A stretch of 64,000 bases of DNA from Candidatus Tisiphia endosymbiont of Melanophora roralis (GTDB lineage: Bacteria; Pseudomonadota; Alphaproteobacteria; Rickettsiales; Rickettsiaceae): the NCBI RefSeq assembly GCF_964026575.1, contig NZ_OZ032161.1, positions 1,116,001 to 1,180,000 on the forward strand, read 5' to 3'. The notes under the pieces are model-generated. The model searched no databases, was not told the DNA's origin, and was given only the letters and a program-made list of their open reading frames with translations. Position 1 is the first letter of the stretch; each line of letters begins with the position of its first letter. Below, piece by piece: positions 9,143 through 17,922 of the stretch. The translations under genes were made by a program, and so were the position numbers.

Positions 9143-9230
9143 AAGATAGAAAATCAATAATTGGCATTTGCTTTATGACCGAAAACGATAAGGTGAAGAA
9201 CAGTGCTTACATAACATCGAGGCGGCTTAA

Positions 9231-10754
9231 ATGAAAGGCGAAGGATATACATTATTTCGTTCTGGAATTATAGTATCTGTCTTTACTTTAATCTCCCGTA
9301 TATTTGGTTTGGCTCGCGAATTATTCATTGCTTCATTATTTGGTGCTGGTAATATTGCTGATAGTGTTAATGTTGCTTTTAAATTACCCAACCTATTTAG
9401 GCGTATTTTTGGGGAAGGGGCGCTTTCAGTCGTTTTTGTACCTATTTTTAATACAAAACTCATAGAATCTCGAGAAGCAGCACGCCATTTCACTGGCATT
9501 ATCTTTACTATTTTACTTATTACTTTAGTGAGTGTGGTAGTGTTAATGCAGATTTTCATGCCATCATTAATGTTCATTATTGCTCCTGGTTTTCATGAAG
9601 ATCTAGACAAGTTTAATTTGACAGTTATTTTGTGTCGCATTACCATGCCATATTTAATTTTTATCTCGGTAAGTGCTTTACTAGGGGGAATTTTAAATTC
9701 AGTAAAAAGATTTGCAGCTTTTGCTTTTTCTCCGATCATTTTAAGTATTACTGTTATAATTACAACAGTAATATTACAAGAACATATATCTACTCCTATA
9801 TCGATTAGTTTATCTTTGTTGATTGCTGGGTTATTACAAATTATCTTTATGTTTTTTTGTGTAATTAGGGTTGGTTTATCATTCCCACTAGTTTTTGACC
9901 CATGTAATAAAGATGTAAAAAAGTTTTTGTTTGGTATGGGTCCAGCGACTATTAGCTCTGGATTTCAGCAACTTAACTTATTTATCTCGCAATCAATAGC
10001 TAGCTTCATCGAAGGAACAATTTCAATATTATCCTATGCAGATAGAATATACCAATTTCCTTTATCTATAATAGGGGTAACTTTTGGCACTATATTATTA
10101 CCAGAATTATCAAAAACATACCAAATGAATGATTTAGAAAAAGCAGCAAGGATTCAAAATAATGCTATTAAAGTTGGACTTTTATTATCTTTGCCAGCTG
10201 CGTTCGGTATTATCGCTTTATCAGAATCAATCATTCATGTAATATATGAGCGTGGAGCTTTTACTTATGCTGATACAATTAAAACTGCTGAAGCTATTTC
10301 CGGTTTTGCCCTTGGTTTACCAGCTTTTATACTTGCCAAAATTTTGATGCCTATATTTTATGCTAATAGTGATACGAAAACTCCTTTAAAAATAACATTA
10401 TATTCTCTTACTGTGAATACTATATTAAATATCGTTCTGATGAAACCATATGGTCATCTTGGTATCGCTCTTGGCTGCTCTATTACCGCTTGGTATAATG
10501 TTTGGTTGTTATATATATATACAAAGAAGTATGGTCATTCTTTCATTGATTCAAAATTATACTTTTTTTGTGGCAAGATTTTATTCAGCTGCGTAATAAT
10601 GGTACTAGTAATTTGGGTGATTAAGCACTATTGTTCTGAATATTATTATTCCGAATTGTTATTAGTAAAAACTTTTATGCTGGCAGCCACAATTTTATCT
10701 GGAACGATGACGTTTTTTCTAATGATTTATTATTTTAGACTTTATCCAAAATAA
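9231..10754 (+). CDS. murJ: Lipid II flippase MurJ (MviN)
   Basis: A polytopic inner-membrane protein of the MOP superfamily that moves lipid II across the membrane for peptidoglycan synthesis. The 507 residues with about 14 hydrophobic helices are typical. Family features include the start LFRSGIIVSVFTLISRIFGLARE, FRRIFGEGALSVVFVPIF and GIALGCSITAWYNVWLL. Charged residues (for example R in LARELF) line the central cavity in known MurJ. It starts at ATG 9231 with GAGG about 10 bases upstream. The region just before holds no repeat, so its own promoter is likely between 9143 and 9215. A partial compound element follows. Confidence 0.96.
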   Translation: MKGEGYTLFRSGIIVSVFTLISRIFGLARELFIASLFGAGNIADSVNVAFKLPNLFRRIFGEGALSVVFVPIFNTKLIESREAARHFTGIIFTILLITLVSVVVLMQIFMPSLMFIIAPGFHEDLDKFNLTVILCRITMPYLIFISVSALLGGILNSVKRFAAFAFSPIILSITVIITTVILQEHISTPISISLSLLIAGLLQIIFMFFCVIRVGLSFPLVFDPCNKDVKKFLFGMGPATISSGFQQLNLFISQSIASFIEGTISILSYADRIYQFPLSIIGVTFGTILLPELSKTYQMNDLEKAARIQNNAIKVGLLLSLPAAFGIIALSESIIHVIYERGAFTYADTIKTAEAISGFALGLPAFILAKILMPIFYANSDTKTPLKITLYSLTVNTILNIVLMKPYGHLGIALGCSITAWYNVWLLYIYTKKYGHSFIDSKLYFFCGKILFSCVIMVLVIWVIKHYCSEYYYSELLLVKTFMLAATILSGTMTFFLMIYYFRLYPK

Positions 10755-10769
10755 TATATAGAAAGGTTT

Positions 10770-11018
10770 AAAATGCATTCGCAAAACCGCTTTAAGAATA
10801 CATTTTTCCTTACTTTGGCGATGTTTAGCTGAATCAGAAATAAAACGTCATTGCGAGCGTAAGCGAAGCAATCTAGGAAACAATCTATAGATAAATGATG
10901 TTACTGGATTGCTTCGTCGACCTTACGGTCTTCTCACTAATAGACGTGTAGAGAAGGTGTATTTACTAATATTAAAGCCAATTCGGGATAAGATTAACTA
11001 ATTCTTATCCTGAACTGG
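10770..11018. repeat. Partial compound hairpin element (inverted H2-H1) with inserted repeat
   Basis: Hairpin 10770-10807 (AAAATGCATTC / GAATACATTTTT, loop containing ACCGCTTT) downstream of murJ also looks like a terminator. Hairpin 10979-11018 is the CCAATTCGGGATAAG type. Between them lies an element with CGTCATTGCGAGCG at 10851 and ACTAATAGACG near 10945. This covers the 301-base gap. Confidence 0.75.
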
Positions 11019-11055
11019 GGTGTCTATCAACTCTTGAAATCATAGTAGTATATTA

Positions 11056-11760
11056 ATGATGAAAACTGAATCTAATTATCAAGATTTTTTGAAAACTATA
11101 GCCATAATAACCATGGTAATAGATCATTTAGGGTTATACTTTTTCCCTGAATACGAGATAATGCGGGTTATTGGTCGTATTAGTATGCCTATTTTCTGCT
11201 TTTTTGTTGGCTATAATTTTCATAAAAAACCAAAAATTAAAATTCTTGTAGTCGGAGTTCTACTACATATTTTTACTACTATATTATTTAAGCAGTTCAC
11301 CACAACTAACATACTTATTCCTATTTTTCTAGGTCAGTGCTATCTTTATTGTTTTCAAAATAGCCTAAATAATTTTTTCTATAAGGGTTATTGTCATGTT
11401 GTCTTCCTTGGGACTCTTTGGTTCTGCACTTGGTTCTTGGTTGATTATGGTACCATAGGTTTAGCTATCATGTTACTTGGCTATATAGCTAAACATGATC
11501 TAGGTAATCTTAGGCTTACCCTTGCAATATCTATGATTTTGACTGTACTGCATACTATTGCTGTTTTTCCCTTGTCGTATATCTATGTACTTATAGTAGT
11601 TATATTTGGAGTTTTGCAATATATATTTATGGTTGCAAGAAATTTTGAGCAAAAAATTGCTATAAATTTGCAGATTATAAGCCATAATGCTTTATATATC
11701 TATGCTATACATCTAGCAATTTTACAATTTTTATTTTTCAAATTCTACTTACAGAATTGA
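11056..11760 (+). CDS. TraX-family membrane protein
   Basis: A 234-residue polytopic protein with about seven hydrophobic segments and the TraX start pattern FLKTIAIITMVIDHLGLYFFPE, then MRVIGRISMPIFCFFVGYNF and a C-terminal ALYIYAIHLAILQFL. TraX of the F plasmid acetylates the N-terminus of pilin. In Rickettsia-like genomes such proteins also occur away from conjugation clusters, and their role there is unknown. No other tra genes are near. It starts at ATG 11056; the second codon is also ATG, and no strong ribosome-binding site is visible. Related to the wider acyltransferase-3 fold. Confidence 0.82.
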   Translation: MMKTESNYQDFLKTIAIITMVIDHLGLYFFPEYEIMRVIGRISMPIFCFFVGYNFHKKPKIKILVVGVLLHIFTTILFKQFTTTNILIPIFLGQCYLYCFQNSLNNFFYKGYCHVVFLGTLWFCTWFLVDYGTIGLAIMLLGYIAKHDLGNLRLTLAISMILTVLHTIAVFPLSYIYVLIVVIFGVLQYIFMVARNFEQKIAINLQIISHNALYIYAIHLAILQFLFFKFYLQN

Positions 11761-11841
11761 TAAATCAGTTAATAAACTGTGCTAAAATGTCTATATTTCA
11801 AAGAAAAATATAGAATCTACACATAATTGTCTTATCCCTTG

Positions 11842-11870
11842 TTGACAATTATTAAGAAAAAGAGTAACAT
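11842..11870 (+). promoter_or_regulatory. Sigma-70 promoter of the cold-shock gene
   Basis: TTGACA (11842-11847), a 17-base spacer and TAACAT (11865-11870). Transcription from about 11877 would give a leader of roughly 120 bases before the ATG at 12000. Long structured leaders are typical of cspA-type thermosensor mRNAs. Confidence 0.6.
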
Positions 11871-11999
11871 GTTTGTTGAGTTTAATAATTAACTCTTTAA
11901 TAGCATGAAAACCTTGTATCTATCGATTTATTTGGTTTAATTTCTACGGAAGGGTTGCGAATTAAGTTCAAATAAGTAACTCTATACTAAAAGGTTTTT

Positions 12000-12209
12000 A
12001 TGGCTACTAAAGTAGGTAAGGTTAAATGGTTTAATACAACCAAAGGTTTCGGTTTCATCCAGCCAGACGATGGGGGGAGTGATGTTTTTGTTCACATCTC
12101 GGCTGTAGAGCGTGCCGGTATCCGTAATCTTAATGAAGGTCAAAGTGTTGGCTTTGATCTAGAAGATAATAAGGGGAAAATTTCTGCTGTTAATCTACAA
12201 ATAAAATAA
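12000..12209 (+). CDS. cspA: Cold-shock domain protein
   Basis: A 69-residue single OB-fold RNA/single-stranded DNA chaperone. RNP1 is KGFGFIQ (about 15-21) and RNP2 is VFVHIS (about 29-34), with the opening [13 protein letters not shown] typical of the family. It melts RNA secondary structure at low temperature or during growth. It starts at ATG 12000 after a long leader driven by the promoter at 11842. A short hairpin follows the stop. The next gene is a DEAD-box RNA helicase, a common functional partner, though a repeat-filled 432-base gap separates them. Confidence 0.96.
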   Translation: MATKVGKVKWFNTTKGFGFIQPDDGGSDVFVHISAVERAGIRNLNEGQSVGFDLEDNKGKISAVNLQIK

Positions 12210-12230
12210 TATTTATTTAAAACTACAAGC

Positions 12231-12255
12231 AACTACTCAAAATTTATGAGTGGTT
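12231..12255 (+). terminator. Possible terminator after the cold-shock gene
   Basis: AACTACTCA pairs with TGAGTGGTT around a seven-base loop. The following sequence has only a short T content, so termination would be weak. Confidence 0.35.
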
Positions 12256-12481
12256 ATTAAACTAGTGAATTTTGGGTAGTATCATCTTTTTATACACTTC
12301 ATGGATTATTTTTTGTAATTCAGTGTTTCACTGTAAGTTAAAGTTATAATTTTGTTGGAACATAATACAACAGTTTTTTACTATACAATTAATTGACAAC
12401 TCACATTATAACGTAAGAACTTAATCATACACTTATTCTTTTAAAGTATAGAATATATGTTTACTCAAATGCTTTGACTAA

Positions 12482-12587
12482 CCTGAATTAGATGTAATAC
12501 ATCGGTTTAATAGCCTAAGGTATCATCCCTACACCTTCGATGTACCACAATTCGGGATAAGAATTAGTTAATTCTTACCCCGAATTG
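12482..12587. repeat. GATGTAATACATCGG repeat joined to the AATTCGGGATAAG hairpin
   Basis: In the 12210-12641 gap. The first part (12486-12545) matches the blocks at 6399 and 21431 (TTTAATAGCCTAAGG, TACACCTTCG). The second, 12548-12587, is a 19-bp stem CAATTCGGGATAAGAATTA with its complement, as in compound-element hairpin 1. The rest, 12256-12481, is AT-rich with no recognisable feature. Confidence 0.75.
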
Positions 12588-12641
12588 GGGTAAAGCATTT
12601 GAGCATTTTTAATTTAAGATAAATAATATTGGACTTATATA

Positions 12642-13856
12642 ATGAAAAGTTTTAATTTACCAAATGAAGTGATTATATCACTTGAACGCATGAACATAAC
12701 CTCTCCAACGGAAATTCAAAGAAAGGCCATACCGGTTGCTATGCAAGGTAATGATGTTCTAGCTTCTAGTCAAACTGGTTCGGGTAAGACCCTTGCCTAT
12801 TTGCTACCAATAATCAATTCTTTTATACAGACTAAATCAATGTCTTTGGTACTTGTTCCAACTCGGGAATTAGCTACTCAAGTGCGTGATACTTTAACTA
12901 AGGTAACTACTCAAATAAAACTTCCTAGTGCGGTTTTGATAGGCGGTGAACCAATGCATAAACAATTTACACAACTAAAAGTAAATCCTAAAGTTATAAT
13001 TGGCACACCAGGTCGTATCATAGATCATTTACTTCGTGGTACTTTAAAATTAAATACTATCCAACTGGTAGTACTTGATGAAATGGACAGAATGCTTGAT
13101 ATGGGTATGAAAGAACAATTAGAAGAGATAAATAAATATATACCTGCGAAACGCCAAGTTTTAATGTTTTCAGCTACTATGCCAAAACATATTATTGCAT
13201 TATCGCAAAAATACGTGGTTAATCCTCATCGTATTACTGTTGGATCAACTACTAAGGCTGCATCTCAAATAAAACAAGAAACTTTGCGTGTTTCTGATAA
13301 AGAGAAATTTCCTGAGCTTATAAAGCAATTAAATGAACGTGATGGTTCTATAATTATTTTTGTAAAAACTAAGCGTGGTGCTGATCAGCTTGCAAAAATG
13401 TTGAAATTTGAAGATCACAAAGCTGAAGCTATACATGGTGATTTAACACAAGGTAGACGTGATCGTGTAATTTCATCATTTCGCTCTTCTCGTCATAGGA
13501 TCATGGTGGCAACAGATGTTGCAGCTCGTGGCTTAGATATACCTCATACACAGCATGTTATCAATTATGACTTACCAATGACTCCAGAAGATTATTTGCA
13601 TAGAATAGGTAGAACTGGTAGAGCTGGTCTCTCAGGTTGTGCATTATCATTCATTTCGCCAGAAGATAATATCAGATGGAAAGCTATTGACCGCCTAATA
13701 AATCAAGGTGAAACTACTTCAAGAGCAGATATGAGGGAAAGTAAGAATCGCAGGAAACCATTTAATGGTCATAATGGCAAAAAAAGTTATTTTCCTCGTA
13801 ATAACAATGATAGAAAACCTTATGCTGGTTCTGCTAGAAATAATAAAGCATTCTAA
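12642..13856 (+). CDS. rhlE: DEAD-box RNA helicase, RhlE-like
   Basis: A 404-residue ATP-dependent RNA helicase for ribosome assembly or mRNA turnover. In order: Q motif (PTEIQRKAIP), Walker A SSQTGSGKT (about 40-48), PTRELA, GTPGR, motif II, SAT, VKTKRGADQL, ATDVAARGLDIP and HRIGRTGRAG. Motif II reads DEMD instead of DEAD: the catalytic Asp-Glu and final Asp are kept, the alanine is methionine. A basic, Arg/Asn/Lys-rich tail (about 360-404) resembles RhlE tails that bind RNA. It starts at ATG 12642. Pairing with the upstream cold-shock gene suggests a shared role in RNA unwinding. Confidence 0.93.
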   Translation: MKSFNLPNEVIISLERMNITSPTEIQRKAIPVAMQGNDVLASSQTGSGKTLAYLLPIINSFIQTKSMSLVLVPTRELATQVRDTLTKVTTQIKLPSAVLIGGEPMHKQFTQLKVNPKVIIGTPGRIIDHLLRGTLKLNTIQLVVLDEMDRMLDMGMKEQLEEINKYIPAKRQVLMFSATMPKHIIALSQKYVVNPHRITVGSTTKAASQIKQETLRVSDKEKFPELIKQLNERDGSIIIFVKTKRGADQLAKMLKFEDHKAEAIHGDLTQGRRDRVISSFRSSRHRIMVATDVAARGLDIPHTQHVINYDLPMTPEDYLHRIGRTGRAGLSGCALSFISPEDNIRWKAIDRLINQGETTSRADMRESKNRRKPFNGHNGKKSYFPRNNNDRKPYAGSARNNKAF

Positions 13857-13888
13857 TATCATAGTACCCTACATTTTTCTATAATCGT

Positions 13889-14020
13889 CATAGCAAGGCT
13901 CTTTAGATGCCGTGGCGATCTAGGTAAACAGCGAAGCTGTTTTTTTAGAGTAACGCTTCGCGTATCCTAGGTTGCTGCGTTACCGCTTTTTCGCGACTCC
14001 TCACTAATAGACGATCAGCA
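13889..14020. repeat. CGTCATAGCAAGG...CTAATAGACG palindromic element
   Basis: Begins CGTCATAGCAAGGCTC, contains the hairpin AACAGCGAAGCTGTTTTTTT, and ends ACTCCTCACTAATAGACG. It matches 52767-52905 nearly base for base and the 21601-21730 block in inverted orientation. It follows the helicase stop. Confidence 0.85.
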
Positions 14021-14113
14021 GCTATTTTAATAGTGGTTATATAAAAAATATAGGGTACTATGGCTAATACCTCTCAACTATCAAAACCAATTCTTCAGAT
14101 CACTTGAGTATAC

Positions 14114-14512
14114 TTATTTACTCAAAGTTTTCTGAGATTGGGAATATGCTTGTTGTTCAATGCTTGCAACCCTTGATATAACCTGTTGTTTGATACCAAG
14201 ATCTACTACATGCTCATATCTCATTCCATTATCTAGCAGGATATGACCAAGTTTATTTACTAACTCTACATCCTTTTTAGAGAATTTACTAATAATTAAT
14301 TCTGTAATTTCATATAAAAACTTCCAAGATAGCTCAACTCTATCATTGAGTGAGAGGTTCTTTTTATTATTTTCTTTATTAAATGGTTCTGCATTATTAG
14401 GATCATCAACAAGCGTTCTAACCGGTGTTTTCTTGCTCTTTTTATAAATAAAGAATGTAACAAACACTAGAAATAGACCTATTACAGCGATTATCAAATT
14501 AGTATTTTGCAT
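14114..14512 (-). CDS. Small single-pass membrane protein, Rickettsia-type (DUF2660-like)
   Basis: A 132-residue protein with one N-terminal membrane helix (about 5-24, NLIIAVIGLFLVFVTFFIY) followed by a lysine-rich junction, so probably anchored with the rest cytosolic. The soluble part (50-132) is helical: LSLNDRVELSWKFLYEITELII and a region with ELVNKLGHILLDNGMRYEHVVDLG. I believe it resembles a Rickettsiales-restricted family of unknown function, but this is from memory of the pattern. It starts at ATG 14512. The neighbours are unrelated and repeat elements lie on both sides. No function is proposed. Confidence 0.7.
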   Translation of the reverse strand: MQNTNLIIAVIGLFLVFVTFFIYKKSKKTPVRTLVDDPNNAEPFNKENNKKNLSLNDRVELSWKFLYEITELIISKFSKKDVELVNKLGHILLDNGMRYEHVVDLGIKQQVISRVASIEQQAYSQSQKTLSK

Positions 14513-14536
14513 AAAACCCTCAAATATATCTTACTG

Positions 14537-14661
14537 ATACCATTTCCCAAAACTAAATTGCTACTCGGAGTACGAGTGTCGAGTACCTTCGCATACAACT
14601 AGTACGTGAGGAGCGGAGATCATGAAGTACGACCGTGATGATTAGTTTTCAGAAATGGTAT
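14537..14661. repeat. ATACCATTTCC palindromic element, inverted copy
   Basis: Starts ATACCATTTCCCAAAACTAA and ends TTAGTTTTCAGAAATGGTAT. It is the reverse-oriented counterpart of 9016-9142, with TACAACTAGTACGTGAGGAG in the centre. It separates the small membrane protein from the trigger factor stop. Confidence 0.85.
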
Positions 14662-14683
14662 GATAATGCCCTGCTACTTGACT

Positions 14684-16018
14684 CTATACCACACGATCTT
14701 CTTCTTGTGCTAAAAATTCTTCAAGCTTTTCTTTCGTATAATTTTTTTCCTCTAAAATCACTTCATTGTCAAAAATATGTTGTACTGTTTTTTCTTCTAA
14801 TAACGGACCTTTTAAGCGTTCAAGAGCATTAGGATTTTTTTTATAAAAATCAAATATTGCTGTTTCTTGACCTGGAAACTTCCTTGCTTGAGCCATAATA
14901 GCACTTACAAGATCTTTCTGTTCGATATGCAAATTCTTAATTTTCATATATTCGGATAACATTAGACCTATTCTAACACGACGTAAGACTAGCTTATTAT
15001 AATACTCACTAATTTCTGCTTCTGATTTATCTTTAAATATCGAATCTGAGTCACTATTGCTCTCCTCAGTTTGAGATTTCAGAATACTTATCTCTTGGTC
15101 TATTAAAGATTTAGGAACATTAAACATTAATAGCTTTTCTAATTGATCAAATAAGCTCATTTTCATTAAAGTGCGTATAGGCTCACTATATTCATTTTCT
15201 ATGCTTTTAGAAATATTATCACGTAACTCTTCTAGTGTTTCACAATTAAATTTCTTAGCAAACTCATCATCAACAACTAGCTCATCAGCAGAATGTGCAG
15301 CCTTTACTTGTACAATAAACTTAGCCGGTTGACCTGCGACTTGCTCCATATGGTAATCTTCAGGAAATTTAACGTTGACTTCTACCTCGTCCCCAGTCTT
15401 ACTTCCAATAAGCTGATCTTCAAAGCCCTCAATAAAAGTTCCACTACCAATTACTAGTTTATAATCTGTAACCTTACCACCTTCAAAAGCCTCATTATTG
15501 ACATAACCAATCGCATCAATAGTAACTTCCTGCCCTTTTTTTACTTTCCCTTTACTTTCTTTATTATAAATTTTTGATATAGATGCAAGCTTATCTATCC
15601 GCTTATTAACATCATCTTCTTTAATTACTAACTTTGGATAAATAATTTTTATTTTTTTAAAATCTGGCAATTCAATATCAGGTAATAGCTCAAATTTTAG
15701 AGTAAATTCTATATCCTCATTCTCTTCATTACGTAAATTTTCTAACTGTGGATCACCTACTGTTTTTAGTTTATGATCTTTAATAACATGCTGTACTGCA
15801 TGATTAATTTCATGGTTTACCACATCAGACCTAACAGATTGCTTATATTTTTTATTAACAATGCTGATTGGCACTTTACCAACACGAAATCCATCAAGCT
15901 TAACTTTTTTTGCTAAACTAGCTAATTCTTTTTGTACTTCATTGGCAATTTTAGAAGAAGGAAGGACTACTTTAACTTCAAAATCTAGACCTTCATTTTT
16001 AAGTTCTGTGACTTGCAT
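14684..16018 (-). CDS. tig: Trigger factor chaperone
   Basis: A 444-residue ribosome-associated chaperone. The N-terminal domain carries the ribosome-docking signature GFRVGKVP (about 42-49). A central FKBP-like peptidyl-prolyl isomerase domain (about 155-245) has KKGQEVTIDAIGYVNNEAFEGG and SGTFIEGFEDQLIG. The C-terminal helical arm (250-440) forms the substrate cradle. The length is normal. It starts at ATG 16018. The gene is close to tRNA-Leu on the same strand and may share its transcript. The C-terminus ends in a glutamate-rich helix, with no sign of truncation. Confidence 0.97.
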   Translation of the reverse strand: MQVTELKNEGLDFEVKVVLPSSKIANEVQKELASLAKKVKLDGFRVGKVPISIVNKKYKQSVRSDVVNHEINHAVQHVIKDHKLKTVGDPQLENLRNEENEDIEFTLKFELLPDIELPDFKKIKIIYPKLVIKEDDVNKRIDKLASISKIYNKESKGKVKKGQEVTIDAIGYVNNEAFEGGKVTDYKLVIGSGTFIEGFEDQLIGSKTGDEVEVNVKFPEDYHMEQVAGQPAKFIVQVKAAHSADELVVDDEFAKKFNCETLEELRDNISKSIENEYSEPIRTLMKMSLFDQLEKLLMFNVPKSLIDQEISILKSQTEESNSDSDSIFKDKSEAEISEYYNKLVLRRVRIGLMLSEYMKIKNLHIEQKDLVSAIMAQARKFPGQETAIFDFYKKNPNALERLKGPLLEEKTVQHIFDNEVILEEKNYTKEKLEEFLAQEEDRVV

Positions 16019-16111
16019 ACTAAAAAACTCATTAGCAATATTAAAACCTTACGAAAACTTGAAGAGCTACTAAATTAAATCAAGCTCTCCAGTTTTTGTA
16101 TTATTATTTTG

Positions 16112-16196
16112 TGGTGCGGATGGAGGGACTTGAACCCCCAAGCCTTGCGGCGCTAGAACCTAAATCTAGTACGTCTCCCAATTTCGTCACACCCGC
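16112..16196 (-). tRNA. tRNA-Leu (UAG)
   Basis: Minus-strand cloverleaf with acceptor GCGGGTG/TATCCGC-like pairing, a long variable arm as in class II tRNAs, anticodon stem CTAGA/TCTAG enclosing TTTAGGT (anticodon TAG), T arm GGGGGTTCAAGTCCCTC, discriminator A and encoded CCA. Reads CUA and related leucine codons. Confidence 0.95.
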
Positions 16197-16243
16197 ATAG
16201 CTGTACCCCTGACTACTTAACATAGATTGTTTTAACAACTTAA

Positions 16244-17395
16244 TTAAATAGGTTCAGCTAGGAGTTTTATCAGAGAATTATAATACACATGATACAGACT
16301 TTGTAAATCGTTAATTTCTGTGTATTCATTAATTTTATGAGCTGTATTAGATTGTAAACCAAATTCCACAACAGGACAATAATTTTGGATAAACCTCGCA
16401 TCAGAAGTACCACCACTAGTAGATAATTTTGTATATACTCCTGTTGTATTAGATACTACCCGAACAAAATCGGCAATTAACCCTACTGGTTCTTGGATAA
16501 AACAATTAGCTGAAGTTACACTACTTAATTCATATTTAAAGTTATATTTCGCACAATATTTATTAATTATCTGATCTATCAAATCTGTTATGCTCGATGA
16601 TGAATGAAGATCATTAAAACGAATATTAAACTTTGTTGTAATTTTTGAAGGAATTACATTAGTAACATCATTACCTACATCAATAGACGTAACTTCTAGA
16701 TTCGACTGTTGAAAAAATTCACTTCCTTCATCCAGTCGATAATTAACCAACTCATTGAGTATCTGAACTAAAGGAGTAATCGGATTACTGGCTTGTAATG
16801 GATATGCTACATGCCCCATTGTACCATATAGAACTAGGTTAAAGTTAATACTTCCTCGCCGACCAATTTTTATGGTATCGCCTATTTGACGCTCATTTGT
16901 TGGTTCACCTACAATAGCAAGATCAATCAAATTATTACCACCCTTATGCAAATATTTTAACATTTCCACAGTGCCATATTTGGCGTTTCCTTCCTCATCG
17001 CTAGTAATTAGAAAACTAATTGAACCATGCGGAGTTGGATTTAACTTAATAAAATCTAAGCTAGCAGCTAGGAAACATGCTATCGCTCCCTTCATGTCAA
17101 CAACTCCCCTACCATAAATCTTATCACTTACGGTAGTTGCTATAAAAGGGTCGTTAAGCCATAATGCCTTATCACCTGTTGGCACGACATCAACATGTCC
17201 AGCAAAACAAATATTAGGTCTTGCATTACCATAAACAGCATAAAGATTGGTTACTTTATAATTATCCTCTCCAAATATTTTGATTTCAGTCTTAAAACCA
17301 TTTTTTTCTAATAAGTCATTAATATATTCAATACAACCACTACTCTCAGGAGTTATTGATTGAAAACTAATTAAGTCTTCAAGAAATTTTATCAA
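16244..17395 (-). CDS. dapE: Succinyl-diaminopimelate desuccinylase
   Basis: A zinc M20-family amidohydrolase releasing LL-diaminopimelate for peptidoglycan and lysine synthesis. The 383 residues are the usual size. Metal and catalytic residues lie in GHVDVVP, GRGVVDMKGA, TSDEEG, GEPTNER and the C-terminal NTAHKINEY. A dimerisation domain is inserted at about 180-295 (RRGSINFNLVLYGTMGHVAYP). The start is TTG at 17395; an AGGAGG four bases upstream supports it and no better start exists. It is the most downstream of three minus-strand genes (TAXI protein, Usp, dapE). Confidence 0.96.
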   Translation of the reverse strand: MIKFLEDLISFQSITPESSGCIEYINDLLEKNGFKTEIKIFGEDNYKVTNLYAVYGNARPNICFAGHVDVVPTGDKALWLNDPFIATTVSDKIYGRGVVDMKGAIACFLAASLDFIKLNPTPHGSISFLITSDEEGNAKYGTVEMLKYLHKGGNNLIDLAIVGEPTNERQIGDTIKIGRRGSINFNLVLYGTMGHVAYPLQASNPITPLVQILNELVNYRLDEGSEFFQQSNLEVTSIDVGNDVTNVIPSKITTKFNIRFNDLHSSSSITDLIDQIINKYCAKYNFKYELSSVTSANCFIQEPVGLIADFVRVVSNTTGVYTKLSTSGGTSDARFIQNYCPVVEFGLQSNTAHKINEYTEINDLQSLYHVYYNSLIKLLAEPI

Positions 17396-17463
17396 GATAA
17401 CCTCCTATAGTCATCAACTTATAGTTCTTCCTAAAAATTCCTCTCTCATATCTAGCCAATGTT

Positions 17464-17892
17464 TTATTCTCTGACAACCAAAACAGACACACCCGAGTGC
17501 CGCACAATCTTGGACGCATTGGGACCTAACATATAATCTCTGAGTTGTGGTCTTACTGCTGAAATAATGATTAAGTCAGCTTTCACTTCATTGGCATATT
17601 GTATTATTTCATCATATACTGCCCCTCGACCAATATGCAATTCAACTTCGATCTCCTCCGGCACATATTGTCTAATTAATTCTGTTACTTGTACCCGATA
17701 TTTTTCTTTTTGATCTTTTGCCCAACTTTTAGGCAAATAATCCTCAACCATTTTCATACCGAAATCCGAGATGATATAAAGAAAATGTAATTTGGCACTA
17801 AAAATAGTAGCAAAACTTAAAGCCTTTGGTAATATCACCTTAACTGATTGTTTATCCGACAAATCTATTGGTATTATTATATTTTTAAACAC
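17464..17892 (-). CDS. Universal stress protein (UspA family)
   Basis: A 142-residue single-domain Usp protein with a Rossmann-like alpha/beta fold. It opens FKNIIIPIDLSD and ends LGPNASKIVRHSGVSVLVVR, a form of the G-2x-G-9x-G(S/T) nucleotide-binding motif in which the first glycine is in LGPNAS and the last Gly-Ser is replaced by SG-VSV. ATP binding is therefore uncertain. I chose GTG 17892 over GTG 17901 because the GGAG at about 17907 is only two bases from the latter. It lies between the TAXI binding protein and dapE on the same strand. Confidence 0.88.
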   Translation of the reverse strand: MFKNIIIPIDLSDKQSVKVILPKALSFATIFSAKLHFLYIISDFGMKMVEDYLPKSWAKDQKEKYRVQVTELIRQYVPEEIEVELHIGRGAVYDEIIQYANEVKADLIIISAVRPQLRDYMLGPNASKIVRHSGVSVLVVRE

Positions 17893-17922
17893 AATTAACA
17901 CTACTCCGGTGCATTTATATTA

